The notes under the pieces were generated by a model. The model was not told the origin of the DNA and did no database searches. It worked only from the letters and a program-made list of their open reading frames with translations. DNA of 64,000 nucleotides, from positions 1 to 64,000 of the forward strand of contig JAXLRT010000023.1 of assembly GCA_046330955.1 (NCBI GenBank). Direction: 5' to 3'. Made by a program: the position numbers and the translations under genes. The stretch's first letter is position 1. Each line of letters starts with the position of its first letter. Shown in pieces: positions 18,698-27,415 of this stretch. This DNA comes from JADJPO01 sp046330955. GTDB lineage: Bacteria; Actinomycetota; Actinomycetes; Actinomycetales; Kineosporiaceae.

Positions 18698-19992
18698 GAG
18701 ACCTCCCGGTCCGGCTCGGCCGGGGCGATGGCCTCGCCGGACGCCGAGGTCTCGGTAAGGCCAGATCGATCAGCCGGCTCGGCCTGGTCACGCTGATCGG
18801 CCCGGTGACGGGGGCCGGGCAGCACGCTCACCCCGCGGGCATCCAGTTCGGCCAGCCGGGTGGCGGTCAGCGCCTGCGACAGCCACGCGGTCTCGCGCTC
18901 GTCGGCCGGCCGCGACCGGACGTGCTCCAGGAACGAGGTGCAGACGGCCAGGTCGTCGCGCCCGGCCAAGCGCTGAGTGTAGGCGCGGTCGACCAGCACC
19001 ACGCGGCCCAGATCGTCGACCGGCTCAAACCGCAGCTCGAGGGTGTGCGGGAACCGGGTGCGCAGCGCCTCGATCGCGCGCGCGGGACGATGCGGGTCGG
19101 TCAACGTGACCTGGCACCAGGACTGCTCGTGCTGGGCCAGGTCACCGCGCCACAGCAACTCCTCCAAGTTGCCGCGCAGCAGCGCCAGTCGTCGCGGCAC
19201 CGGGGCGTCGACCGGCTCGACCGATTCCAGCCCGTCACGCCCGAGCTGGACGAGATAGCTGCCCTTGGTGTGGGCGTGTTCGGAGAACGAGTACGCCAGC
19301 GGTGAGCCGCTGTAGCGCACGTTCTCGGCCAGCCGCTGCCGGCCGTGGAGGTGCCCGAGGGCCACGTAGTCGAATCCCTCGAACAGTGCCAGCGGCACCG
19401 AGGCCACGCCGCCGACAGCGATGTCCCGCTCGCTGTCGCTGCCCTGGCCACCCCCCACGAAGGTGTGCGCCGCCACCACCGACCGGGTGCCGCTCGGCCG
19501 CTCGGCCAGATCGGCCCGGACGGCGTCCAGCGCCGCCCCCAGCACCGCGGCATGGCTGTGGCCGCTGCCCAGCACCCCGGCCGCGAACGCCGGCTCCAGG
19601 TAGGGCAGGGGATAGATGGCCACCGGGCCGAACCGGTCCTCGAGCACCACCGGCTCGGCGCATCGGTGGGCATCGGTGCGAATGTGCACCCGGGCGGACT
19701 CCAGCAACCGCGAGCCGAACGAGAGCCGGGTGGCGGAGTCGTGGTTGCCCCCGGTGAGGATCACGCTCGCGCCGGTGCCCGCGAGCCGGGCCAGGGCGTC
19801 GTCCAGGAGGGCGACCACGTCGACCCCCGGCAGCGCCCGATCGTAGATGTCCCCCGCGACCAGCACGACGTCCACCCGCTCGGCACGCACCACCTCGACC
19901 AGGTGATCGAGGACGGCGGCCTGGGCGTCGAGCATGCCGACGCGGTGGAACGAACGGCCCAGGTGCCAGTCGGAGGTATGCAGGATGCGCAC
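18694..19992 (-). CDS. sbcD: Exonuclease SbcD (Mre11-type phosphoesterase)
   Basis: A 432-residue metallophosphoesterase, the nuclease subunit of SbcCD. Metal-binding motifs are at the N-terminus: HTSDWHLGRSF, VAGDIYDRALPG and LTGGNHDS, with a later VAAHTFVGG and GHLHGRQ. The C-terminal part is the capping and SbcC-binding region. GTG at 19992 is chosen because the phosphoesterase fold starts immediately (VRILHTSDWHLG); the open frame further upstream is not conserved. It is first in the sbcDC operon and divergent from the GCS2-family gene. Confidence 0.95.
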   Translation of the reverse strand: MRILHTSDWHLGRSFHRVGMLDAQAAVLDHLVEVVRAERVDVVLVAGDIYDRALPGVDVVALLDDALARLAGTGASVILTGGNHDSATRLSFGSRLLESARVHIRTDAHRCAEPVVLEDRFGPVAIYPLPYLEPAFAAGVLGSGHSHAAVLGAALDAVRADLAERPSGTRSVVAAHTFVGGGQGSDSERDIAVGGVASVPLALFEGFDYVALGHLHGRQRLAENVRYSGSPLAYSFSEHAHTKGSYLVQLGRDGLESVEPVDAPVPRRLALLRGNLEELLWRGDLAQHEQSWCQVTLTDPHRPARAIEALRTRFPHTLELRFEPVDDLGRVVLVDRAYTQRLAGRDDLAVCTSFLEHVRSRPADERETAWLSQALTATRLAELDARGVSVLPGPRHRADQRDQAEPADRSGLTETSASGEAIAPAEPDREVS

Positions 19993-20131
19993 GGCACCGA
20001 CTGTAGGGATGCCCACCGACAGTTGCCGGGACCCCACCCCGAGCAACGCCGATCCGTCCCGGGAACGATCCTGGGCGATGCCCTGAACCGACATCTTCCC
20101 GGCGGGTCGGTCCCTGTGCTTCCGTTGAGCC

Positions 20132-21610
20132 GTGGGCGACGAGGTGCAGGAGATCACGTACACGCGGGAACAGCGACTGCGCTACCGCGAGAAGGTCCAG
20201 TTGTGTCTGGACGTGTTCGAACGCATGCTCTCATCAGCGACCTTCGATGCCCGCAAGCCGCTGACCGGCCTCGAGGTCGAACTCAACCTGGTCGACGCCG
20301 GCTACCAGCCCCATCTGGGCAACATCGCCGTGCTCGAGGAGATCGCCGACCCCGCCTTCCAGACCGAGCTGGGCGCGTACAACATCGAGCTGAACGTGCC
20401 ACCGCGTTCGCTGGCCGCCGACTCCTACCCGCTGCTCGAGGACGATCTGCGCGCGAGCCTGAACGAGGCCGAGTCCAAGGCCAACCGTCGCGGTGCGCAC
20501 ATCGTCATGGTCGGCATCCTGCCGACGCTGATGGTCGAGCATCTGCAGGGCGACGCCTGGATGAGCCCGTCGGCCCGATACGCCGCCCTCAACAACTCGA
20601 TCCTGTCAGCGAGAGGCGAGGACATCCACCTCGACATCAGCGGCGTCGAGCGGCTCGATGTCTTCTCGCCCAGCCTGGCACCCGAGTCGGCCTGCACCAG
20701 CGTGCAGCTGCACCTGCAGGTCGACCCGGCCGAGTTCGCCCCGACCTGGAACGCCGCCCAGGTGCTCGCCGGCCCCCAGCTCGCCCTGGGCGCCAACTCG
20801 CCCTACTTCTTCGGGCGAGAGCTGTGGCGCGAGACCCGGATCGAACTGTTCACCCAGTCGACCGACACCCGCCCGCTGGAGCTGAAGAACCAGGGCGTGC
20901 GACCGCGGGTGTGGTTCGGCGAACGGTGGATCACCTCGATCTTCGACCTCTTCGAGGAGAACGTCCGGTACTTCCCGGCGCTGCTGCCCGAGGTGACCGA
21001 CGAGGACCCGGCGGCCGAGTTCGAGGCCGGACGCGCGCCGAAGCTGCAGGAGCTGCGGCTGCACAACGGCACCATCTATCGCTGGAACCGGCCGGTCTAC
21101 GACGTGGTGAACGGCGAGCCCCACGTCCGGGTCGAGAACCGGGTGCTGCCCGCCGGCCCGACGGTGATCGACATCCTGGCCAACGCGGCGTTCTACTACG
21201 GCGTGCTGCGGGTGCTCACCGAGGAGGAGCGCCCGGTCTGGTCCAACCTGACCTTCCCGGCGGCCGAGGAGAACTTCACCGAGTGCGCCCGGCGGGGCAT
21301 GGAGGCGCGGGTGTACTGGCCGGGGATCGGCGAGGTGACGATCGACGAGCTGGTGCTGCGCCGGCTGCTGCCGATGGCCTACGAGGGCCTGGAGCGCTGG
21401 GGCGTCTCGTCCCGCGCGGCGTCCCGCTATCTCGGGGTGATCGAGGGTCGCTGCACCACCGGACGCAACGGTGCCGGCTGGCAGGTCGAGGCGGTGCAGC
21501 GTTTCGAGGAGCGAGGCGACGACCGGACGACGGCACTCGGCAAGATGCTGGAGCGCTACTGCGAGGGCATGCACTCCAACGAACCGGTGCACACCTGGCC
21601 GCTGCCCTGA
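20132..21610 (+). CDS. Glutamate-cysteine ligase family protein (GCS2)
   Basis: A 492-residue protein of the GCS2-type carboxylate-amine ligase family. Family hallmarks are the ATP/Glu site pattern GLEVELNLVD (about residue 48), the stretch TELGAYNIELNVPPRSLA, and CTSVQLHLQVDP. It is longer than YbdK-type enzymes (about 370 residues). Whether it makes gamma-glutamylcysteine is uncertain, because actinobacteria normally use mycothiol; a role in another gamma-glutamyl amide such as an ergothioneine precursor is possible. No second gene of either pathway is nearby. GTG at 20132 starts the conserved region. Confidence 0.8.
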   Translation: MGDEVQEITYTREQRLRYREKVQLCLDVFERMLSSATFDARKPLTGLEVELNLVDAGYQPHLGNIAVLEEIADPAFQTELGAYNIELNVPPRSLAADSYPLLEDDLRASLNEAESKANRRGAHIVMVGILPTLMVEHLQGDAWMSPSARYAALNNSILSARGEDIHLDISGVERLDVFSPSLAPESACTSVQLHLQVDPAEFAPTWNAAQVLAGPQLALGANSPYFFGRELWRETRIELFTQSTDTRPLELKNQGVRPRVWFGERWITSIFDLFEENVRYFPALLPEVTDEDPAAEFEAGRAPKLQELRLHNGTIYRWNRPVYDVVNGEPHVRVENRVLPAGPTVIDILANAAFYYGVLRVLTEEERPVWSNLTFPAAEENFTECARRGMEARVYWPGIGEVTIDELVLRRLLPMAYEGLERWGVSSRAASRYLGVIEGRCTTGRNGAGWQVEAVQRFEERGDDRTTALGKMLERYCEGMHSNEPVHTWPLP

Positions 21611-21715
21611 CCGAGGCGACATCCGAGATCGCTGTCCGGGAGCCGGGTTCGGCACCAAAACCGCATAATCCGGATCCGAAACGATGCTCGAGGTCATGAG
21701 GCAGGTGACGTGCCT

Positions 21716-21721
21716 TAGCCT
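21716..21721 (+). promoter_or_regulatory. -10 element for the TrpB-like gene
   Basis: TAGCCT at 21716-21721 would start transcripts near 21728, giving a 37-nt leader to GTG 21765. The ATG at 21684 lies upstream of it and is therefore unlikely to be used. Confidence 0.4.
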
Positions 21722-21764
21722 GACCGTCGACACACACGATTGTTCGTTGGCGAAGGAGATTGCC

Positions 21765-23135
21765 GTGGCCGAGGGCCTGCGTCACAAGGTGGTGCTCGAC
21801 GAGTCCGAGATGCCCACCCAGTGGTACAACATCGTCCCGGATCTGCCGGCCCCGCCGCCGCCGGCACTGCACCCGGGCACGTTGCAGCCCGCCGGGCCGG
21901 ACGACTTCGCGCCGCTGTTCCCGATGGAGCTGATCCTGCAAGAGGTCACCACCGAGCGGTACGTCGACATCCCCGACGAGGTCCAGGACGTCTACAAGCT
22001 CTGGCGTCCCTCGCCGCTGTACCGGGCGCACCGGTTGGAGAAGGCGCTCGGTACCCCGGCCCGGATCTACTACAAGTACGAGGGCGTCTCGCCCGCCGGC
22101 TCGCACAAGCCGAACACCGCCGTCCCGCAGGTGTACTACAACGCCAAGGCGGGCGTGCGGAAGCTGACCACCGAGACCGGCGCCGGCCAGTGGGGCACCG
22201 CGCTCGCCTTCGCCTGCGCCCAGTTCGGCCTGGAGTGCGAGGTGTGGCAGGTCGGGGCCTCCTACGACCAGAAGCCCTACCGCCGCACCATGATCGAGAC
22301 CTTCGGCGGCACGGTGCACCGCTCGCCGTCCGAGCTGACCGCGTCCGGTCGTGCCCAGCTCGCCCACCGCCCCGATCACCCGGGATCCCTGGGCATCGCG
22401 ATCAGCGAGGCGGTCGAGGTCGCCGCGCAGAGCGAAGACGTCAAGTACGCCCTGGGCAGCGTGCTCAACCACGTGCTGCTGCACCAGACGATCATCGGCG
22501 AGGAGGCACTGCTGCAGTTCGCCAAGATCGGCGAGAAGCCGGACGTGATCGTCGGCTGCACCGGCGGCGGCTCGAACTTCGGCGGCCTGACCTTCCCCTT
22601 CCTGCGGGAGAAGCTGGCCGGCGCCATGTCCCCGGTGATCCGCGCCGTCGAGCCGGCGTCCTGCCCGTCGCTGACCCAGGGCGTGTACGCCTACGACTTC
22701 GGTGACACAGCCGGCCTGACCCCACTGATGAAGATGCACACCCTCGGTCACGGCTTCGTGCCGGACCCGATCCACGCCGGTGGCCTGCGCTACCACGGTA
22801 TGTCGCCGCTGCTGTCGCACATCTACGAGCTGGGCCTGATCGAGGCGCTCGCCGTGCCGCAGACCGAGTGCTTCGCCGCCGCCGTCCAGTTCGCCCGCAC
22901 CGAGGGCATCGTGCCGGCCCCCGAGCCGACCCACGCCCTGGCCGCCTGCATCCGGGAGGCGTTGGCCTGCAAGGAGTCCGGCGAGGAGAAGGTGATCCTG
23001 ACCGCCCTGTGCGGGCACGGCCACCTCGACCTGGCCTCCTACGAGGCGTACCTGTCCGGGCGGATGGTCGACGAGAACCCGGACGAGGCGCGTTTCGCCG
23101 CTGCGCTGGCCGATCTGCCGAAGGTTCCGGCCTGA
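21765..23135 (+). CDS. TrpB-like PLP enzyme (TrpB2 type)
   Basis: A 456-residue fold-type II PLP enzyme of the TrpB2 group, which can make tryptophan from indole and serine or phosphoserine without a TrpA partner. The PLP lysine is K115 in SPAGSHKPNTA; the phosphate-binding loop is GCTGGGSNFGG, and ETGAGQWGTALAFA follows the family. The N-terminus is longer than classic TrpB. GTG 21765 has AAGGAG 6-9 nt upstream. There is no trpA, trpC or trpD nearby. It is followed after 26 bp by a P450 gene, an unusual pairing that suggests a shared indole or tryptophan substrate. Confidence 0.92.
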   Translation: MAEGLRHKVVLDESEMPTQWYNIVPDLPAPPPPALHPGTLQPAGPDDFAPLFPMELILQEVTTERYVDIPDEVQDVYKLWRPSPLYRAHRLEKALGTPARIYYKYEGVSPAGSHKPNTAVPQVYYNAKAGVRKLTTETGAGQWGTALAFACAQFGLECEVWQVGASYDQKPYRRTMIETFGGTVHRSPSELTASGRAQLAHRPDHPGSLGIAISEAVEVAAQSEDVKYALGSVLNHVLLHQTIIGEEALLQFAKIGEKPDVIVGCTGGGSNFGGLTFPFLREKLAGAMSPVIRAVEPASCPSLTQGVYAYDFGDTAGLTPLMKMHTLGHGFVPDPIHAGGLRYHGMSPLLSHIYELGLIEALAVPQTECFAAAVQFARTEGIVPAPEPTHALAACIREALACKESGEEKVILTALCGHGHLDLASYEAYLSGRMVDENPDEARFAAALADLPKVPA

Positions 23136-23161
23136 ACACCGATCCTGCGGAAGGTGCTGCG

Positions 23162-24385
23162 GTGAAGGGGGACGCCGGGCCGTTCGATCCGAGCGACCCG
23201 GCGTTCCTGGCCGATCCGTATCCTGCCTTCGCCGCGCTGCGCGCGCAGGGGCCGGTGCACCACCACCCGGGCCTCGGCCTGCACCTGGTGTTCACCCACG
23301 CCGGCTGCGATGCGGTGCTGCGCGATCGGGGCCTGGGCCGGATCTGGCGCGATCGCGAGCCGGCCGAGGTGTTCCCGGCCTTCAACCTGCTGCACCAGAC
23401 CTCGATCCTCGAGAGTGAGCCGCCGACCCACACCCGGTTGCGGCGGCTGGTGGCCGGTGCCTTCGGCCGGGGTCACGTCGAGCGGATGCGGCCGTGGATC
23501 GGCGAGCTGGCCGACCGCCTGGTCGCCGACCTGGCCGAACGACTGGCGGACGGCGAGGCGAGCGTCGACTTCATCGCCACCGTCGCCGAGCCGGTGCCGG
23601 TCGAGGTGATCGCCGAGCTGCTCGGCGTGCCGCAAGCCGACCGTCACCTGCTGCGGCCGTGGTCGAACGCGATCGTGAAGATGTACGAGTACGGCCTGGA
23701 CACGGCCGGTCAGCAGGCCGCGGAGCAGGCCTCGGCCGCGTTCGTGGCCTACCTGCGCGAGCTGGTCGCCGAGCGGCGGGCTGCCCCGCGCGAGAACGAC
23801 ATGATCACCGATCTGGTGGCGGCCACCGCCGACGTCGAGGGGACGCCGAGCAAGCTCACCGAGGACGAGGTGATCGGCACCTGCGTGCTGCTGCTCATGG
23901 CCGGGCACGAGGCCACGGTCAACGTCTCGGCCAACGGCCTGCTCGCCCTGCTCGACCGCCGGGAGGCCTGGCACCAGGTCGTCGCCGACCCCGACGCGGT
24001 GCCCGGCGCCGTGGAGGAGATGCTGCGGTTCGACTCCTCGCTGCAGCTGTTCGAGCGGACGGCGACCCGCGAGGTCGACGTGGCCGGCGTCCGGATCGAG
24101 CCCGGCCAGAAGGTTGCCGTGCTGTTGGGTGCGGCGAATCGTGATCCGGCGGTGTTCACCGAGCCGGACCGGTTCGATGTGGCCCGCACGCCCAACCCGC
24201 ATCTGGCCTTTGGCGCCGGTATCCATTTCTGCCTCGGCGGGCCGCTGGCCCGGGTCGAACTGCAGGCGACGTTGGACGCCGTCCGGCGCCTCATCCCGGA
24301 CGCCATCGTCGCGGCGCGACCGTGTCGTCGGCAGGAGTTCGTGATCCGGGGACTGCACGAACTTCAGCTCGCCCGGGGCGGCTGA
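23162..24385 (+). CDS. Cytochrome P450
   Basis: A 407-residue soluble bacterial P450, a heme monooxygenase that takes electrons from a ferredoxin. The I-helix motif is MAGHEATVNVSANG, the K-helix ExxR is EEMLRF, and the heme-binding loop is FGAGIHFCLGG with C357 as axial ligand. The substrate cannot be read from sequence. GTG at 23162 has CGGAAGG upstream and begins only 26 bp after the TrpB-like stop, so co-transcription is likely. No ferredoxin gene is adjacent. Confidence 0.93.
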   Translation: MKGDAGPFDPSDPAFLADPYPAFAALRAQGPVHHHPGLGLHLVFTHAGCDAVLRDRGLGRIWRDREPAEVFPAFNLLHQTSILESEPPTHTRLRRLVAGAFGRGHVERMRPWIGELADRLVADLAERLADGEASVDFIATVAEPVPVEVIAELLGVPQADRHLLRPWSNAIVKMYEYGLDTAGQQAAEQASAAFVAYLRELVAERRAAPRENDMITDLVAATADVEGTPSKLTEDEVIGTCVLLLMAGHEATVNVSANGLLALLDRREAWHQVVADPDAVPGAVEEMLRFDSSLQLFERTATREVDVAGVRIEPGQKVAVLLGAANRDPAVFTEPDRFDVARTPNPHLAFGAGIHFCLGGPLARVELQATLDAVRRLIPDAIVAARPCRRQEFVIRGLHELQLARGG

Positions 24386-24400
24386 TCCCCGAGCGCGGGC

Positions 24401-25759
24401 TCAGACGTGGGAGTAGCCGAGTGCCTGGGTGATGCGGTGCAGGTAGGGCTCGAGCGCCGTCCGGTCGAAGGGGGCGACCGAGGTCTGGCACTGCACGGCC
24501 AGCTGCTCGAGGAAGTCGAGCTGGTCGGCCATCGAGTCCAGCTGCAGGTCGATCGGCCCGAGGTGGTTCGACAGCGCCACCGACTGGCGGTGCCGCAGCA
24601 CCAGGATCCGCCACTGGCCCAGGAAGTGGCGGAACTCGCTCATCAGCCGGCCGGCCTCGCGGATCCGGGTGGCGACCGTGCCGAGCGAGAGGTTGACCTC
24701 CTCGATCTCGTGCCCCATCGCCAGGACGCCGGCCCGCACCGCCTCGCACAGCCGCGGGATCTCGGCCAGCGAACTCACCGGCGCGACACCGTCGATCACC
24801 TCCGCGGCGAAGGCCCCGACCATCTCGGTGTGCAGCCGGGCGAGCGCGATCCGGAAACCCAGTTCGGCGACCTCGTGACGCAGCGCGGTCAGTTCGGGGG
24901 TCAGGCCGTGCAGGGCCTCGACGGCCGAGGTCATCGGGTGGCCCATGACCCGGGCCACGTTGAGCAGCACCGGGCTGGTGTCGACCACGCTGGTGGACGC
25001 CGTGCGCGCCGCCTCGACCGAGGCCGACAGGCTGCTGGCCTGCTGGTAGACGGTGGCCGTGGCAGGTCCGAGCTGATCGATCAGGCCCCGATACCCGCCG
25101 AGGCGGTACACCAGGTGTTCGAGCTGGTCGTTGACCTGGGTCGCAGTCTGCAGGATCTCGGCCAGCGGACCGGTGGCGTGCGGCCGGGCGAAGGTCGTCG
25201 TCAGCAGCTCGCCCCGCGCGGCGACCTCGCCGGGTAGCGCCGCCAGCATGAACTCGTCGTAGTCGGCGAAGCCGAGCCGGGCCAGTTCGCGCTCGATCTG
25301 CTGGGCTCCGGCCTGGGCGATCTCGGGGCGTGACATCCGCTGGTGGGCGGCCAGGTCGCGTTCGTAGGCCACGACGCTGCTGTACAGCGCGCTCGCGGCC
25401 GCGGCGAGCGGTCCACCGGGGGCCATCCGTACCGAGAGGAAGTCGTCGCCGAGGGGGGTCACGGTGGCGAAGACCCGGTAGGAGGCGCCGTCCTTGGCCA
25501 GGTTGTTCACGTAGGCGGCCATGGGCCGTCCGGTGAGCAGCCGGTCCCACATCAGGCGGAAGGCGCCGGCCGGCATGCCGGGGTGGCGCACCACGCTGTG
25601 GGGCGAGCCGACCAGTTCCTCGGCGTGGAACCGGGAGATCCGCATGAAGACCGAGTTGCCGGTCTTGATGATCCCGCGACGGTCCGTGGTGGAGAAGAAC
25701 AGTTCGTCGGGGCGGACGTAGCGTTCTTCGCCCGTGGGCGCAGGTGATTCCGACCGCAT
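24401..25759 (-). CDS. Aer-like PAS sensor protein without an MCP signalling domain
   Basis: A 452-residue cytoplasmic protein. Residues about 18-115 form a PAS domain close to that of the aerotaxis receptor Aer (FFSTTDRRGIIKTGNSVF, then EELVGSPHSVVRHPGMP), which binds FAD and senses redox state. The rest is helical, with no HAMP, no membrane span and no conserved hairpin tip of chemoreceptors. It may be a redox sensor in a chemotaxis-like or c-di-GMP circuit. It is divergent from a PilZ gene, with a 10-bp dyad between them. ATG 25759 starts just before the PAS domain. Confidence 0.8.
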   Translation of the reverse strand: MRSESPAPTGEERYVRPDELFFSTTDRRGIIKTGNSVFMRISRFHAEELVGSPHSVVRHPGMPAGAFRLMWDRLLTGRPMAAYVNNLAKDGASYRVFATVTPLGDDFLSVRMAPGGPLAAAASALYSSVVAYERDLAAHQRMSRPEIAQAGAQQIERELARLGFADYDEFMLAALPGEVAARGELLTTTFARPHATGPLAEILQTATQVNDQLEHLVYRLGGYRGLIDQLGPATATVYQQASSLSASVEAARTASTSVVDTSPVLLNVARVMGHPMTSAVEALHGLTPELTALRHEVAELGFRIALARLHTEMVGAFAAEVIDGVAPVSSLAEIPRLCEAVRAGVLAMGHEIEEVNLSLGTVATRIREAGRLMSEFRHFLGQWRILVLRHRQSVALSNHLGPIDLQLDSMADQLDFLEQLAVQCQTSVAPFDRTALEPYLHRITQALGYSHV

Positions 25760-25817
25760 GACGCCAGATTGTGCCTGGTCGATCGCGCTTTGTGCAGTCC
25801 TTTCGTGACACTGAGTG

Positions 25818-25845
25818 TGTTGATCTCTACTCAATGAGATCAACA
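25818..25845. promoter_or_regulatory. Dyad between the PAS and PilZ genes
   Basis: Perfect 10-bp arms (25818-25827 TGTTGATCTC and 25836-25845 GAGATCAACA) surround an 8-nt AT-rich centre. It lies in the shared promoter region of two divergent genes and ends 10 bp before the PilZ start codon, so an operator serving both is the simplest reading. Confidence 0.55.
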
Positions 25846-25855
25846 AGGGGTCACG

Positions 25856-26530
25856 ATGTGGCGGACCCGGCTCGAGGCGAGCGGTCCGGCGTCCGAAGTC
25901 ATGAAGGTGGCCACTGTTGATCGCGGCACCCGGGTGGTGTTGCGCGCCGCTCACCGGACCGTGCCGCTGCGCACCCTGGCGCCGGTGACGCTCGAGGGTT
26001 CCTGGTCGGTGCCGGTGATGACCGAGGCGTTGCGCGGCGCCGTCCGGGGGATGCTCGAGGTCCAGACGCCGATGGGATTGATGAGCAGCGAGGCCGAGGT
26101 GGTGGGCACCGAGGCCGGCATGGTGCTGCGCGCGGTCCGGGACGCCGGGGTGCAGCAGGTGCAGCGCCGCTCACATGTGCGCGTCGCGGTCGACCTGGCC
26201 CTGCGGGCCGCAGCCCTGGCCGGCGGCCGTGCAGGGTGTCCGGAGGAGTTCGGCGGCCGCACCGTGAGCATCGGCGGTGGGGGAGTCTCGATCGCCTGGG
26301 ACCATCCCGTGCCGCTGACCCTGGGAGCGCGGGTGTTCCTCGAGCTGCAGCTGCCGGACGCCGGGCTGATCCCGGCCGTGGTGCGGGTCGTGGCCGGGGA
26401 CGACCACCGGGTGCGGGTGGCGTTCGTCGATGTGGCGCCGATCGACGTCGAGCGCCTGGTGGCCCTGGTGTTCCGGGTGCAGCGTGAGCAACTCGCCGAG
26501 CGTCGCCGGGGGCGGATGCCCACGCGCTGA
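25856..26530 (+). CDS. PilZ domain protein (c-di-GMP binding candidate)
   Basis: A 224-residue cytoplasmic protein with a YcgR-like layout: an N-terminal beta domain (about 10-95) followed by a PilZ domain (about 100-215). The first c-di-GMP motif is present (QRRSHVRVAVDL, fitting RxxxR). The second is VSIGGGGVS, where the usual leading Asp/Asn is replaced by Thr-Val, so binding is likely but not certain. ATG 25856 has AAGGGG upstream. The neighbouring Aer-like PAS protein suggests control of motility by redox state. Confidence 0.82.
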   Translation: MWRTRLEASGPASEVMKVATVDRGTRVVLRAAHRTVPLRTLAPVTLEGSWSVPVMTEALRGAVRGMLEVQTPMGLMSSEAEVVGTEAGMVLRAVRDAGVQQVQRRSHVRVAVDLALRAAALAGGRAGCPEEFGGRTVSIGGGGVSIAWDHPVPLTLGARVFLELQLPDAGLIPAVVRVVAGDDHRVRVAFVDVAPIDVERLVALVFRVQREQLAERRRGRMPTR

Positions 26531-26594
26531 CGTGGCTGCACTGACGTGCTGAACTGACGTGTTGCGCCGGCCTGCGAGGCTCGGTCGGCGCGGC

Positions 26595-26600
26595 TAGAGT
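26595..26600 (+). promoter_or_regulatory. -10 element giving a leaderless DDAH-like mRNA
   Basis: TAGAGT ends 8 nt before the GTG at 26609, without a spaced ribosome site. The arrangement fits a leaderless transcript. Confidence 0.45.
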
Positions 26601-26608
26601 CTGCCGGC

Positions 26609-27415
26609 GTGAGCGGGCCCGTGAGCGAGACCGAACTGCCCTCGTCGGACGGCGCGCGGGGCCTGGCCCTGGTGCGGGCACCCGGTCCCTTGCTGGACCA
26701 GGGCATCGTCACCCACATCTCGCGCAGCCCGGTCGACGTCGATCTGGCCTTGGCGCAGCACGCCGGGTACGTGGCCGCGCTGGAGCGCCACGGTTGGCGC
26801 CCGGTCGAGGTGTCGCCCGCCGATGAGCACCCCGACGCCGTGTTCATCGAGGACACCGTGGTGGTGGTCGACGATCTGGCCGTGCTGACCCACCCGGGCG
26901 CCCTGGAGCGCCGTGGTGAGGTCGCGGGCACCGAGTCGGCCGTCGCCGAGCTGGGGTTGACGATCGCCCGTATCGAGGCGCCGGGCACGTTGGACGGCGG
27001 CGACGTGCTGCAGGTCGGGCTCACGGTGTACGTCGGTCTGGGCGGCCGGACCAACGCCGAGGGCATCGCCCAGCTGACCCGCCTGCTCGCACCGCGTGGG
27101 CGCACCGTGGTGACGGTTCCGCTGCTCGAGGTGCTGCACCTGAAGTCCGCGCTCACGGCGCTGCCGGACGGTCGACTGATCGGGTTGCCGTCCCTGATCG
27201 AGGCCGCGTCGCTGCCCGCGATCGTGGTTCCGCCGGAGGAGGAGGGGGCTCACGTCGTCCCACTCGGCGGCGCCACCGTGCTGATGTCGGCCTCGGCGCC
27301 CCGGACGGCGCAGCTGCTGACGGATGAGGGCCTGCGTCCCGAGGTGGTCGAGATCGGGGAGTTCGAGAAGCTCGAGGGCTGCGTCACCTGCCTGAGCGTG
27401 CTGATCAGCCACTGA
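26609..27415 (+). CDS. Dimethylarginine dimethylaminohydrolase (DDAH) family protein
   Basis: A 268-residue enzyme of the guanidino-group-modifying superfamily. It hydrolyses methylarginines to citrulline and a methylamine. Active-site landmarks are VFIEDTVVVV (substrate Glu/Asp), LDGGDVLQVG, the catalytic histidine in EVLHLKSALT, and the nucleophilic cysteine in the C-terminal GCVTCLSVLIS. The family also includes arginine deiminase-like proteins; the compact size and motif spacing favour DDAH. GTG 26609 gives a 16-residue extension before the fold. Its 3' end overlaps the convergent nucleoside hydrolase gene by 11 bp. Confidence 0.9.
   Translation: MSGPVSETELPSSDGARGLALVRAPGPLLDQGIVTHISRSPVDVDLALAQHAGYVAALERHGWRPVEVSPADEHPDAVFIEDTVVVVDDLAVLTHPGALERRGEVAGTESAVAELGLTIARIEAPGTLDGGDVLQVGLTVYVGLGGRTNAEGIAQLTRLLAPRGRTVVTVPLLEVLHLKSALTALPDGRLIGLPSLIEAASLPAIVVPPEEEGAHVVPLGGATVLMSASAPRTAQLLTDEGLRPEVVEIGEFEKLEGCVTCLSVLISH

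Noticed and set aside
21705..21730. DtxR/IdeR-like iron box near the TrpB-like gene
   Set aside because: Only the TAGCCT core and a few flanking bases match the 19-bp consensus; TAGCCT is better explained as a -10 element.
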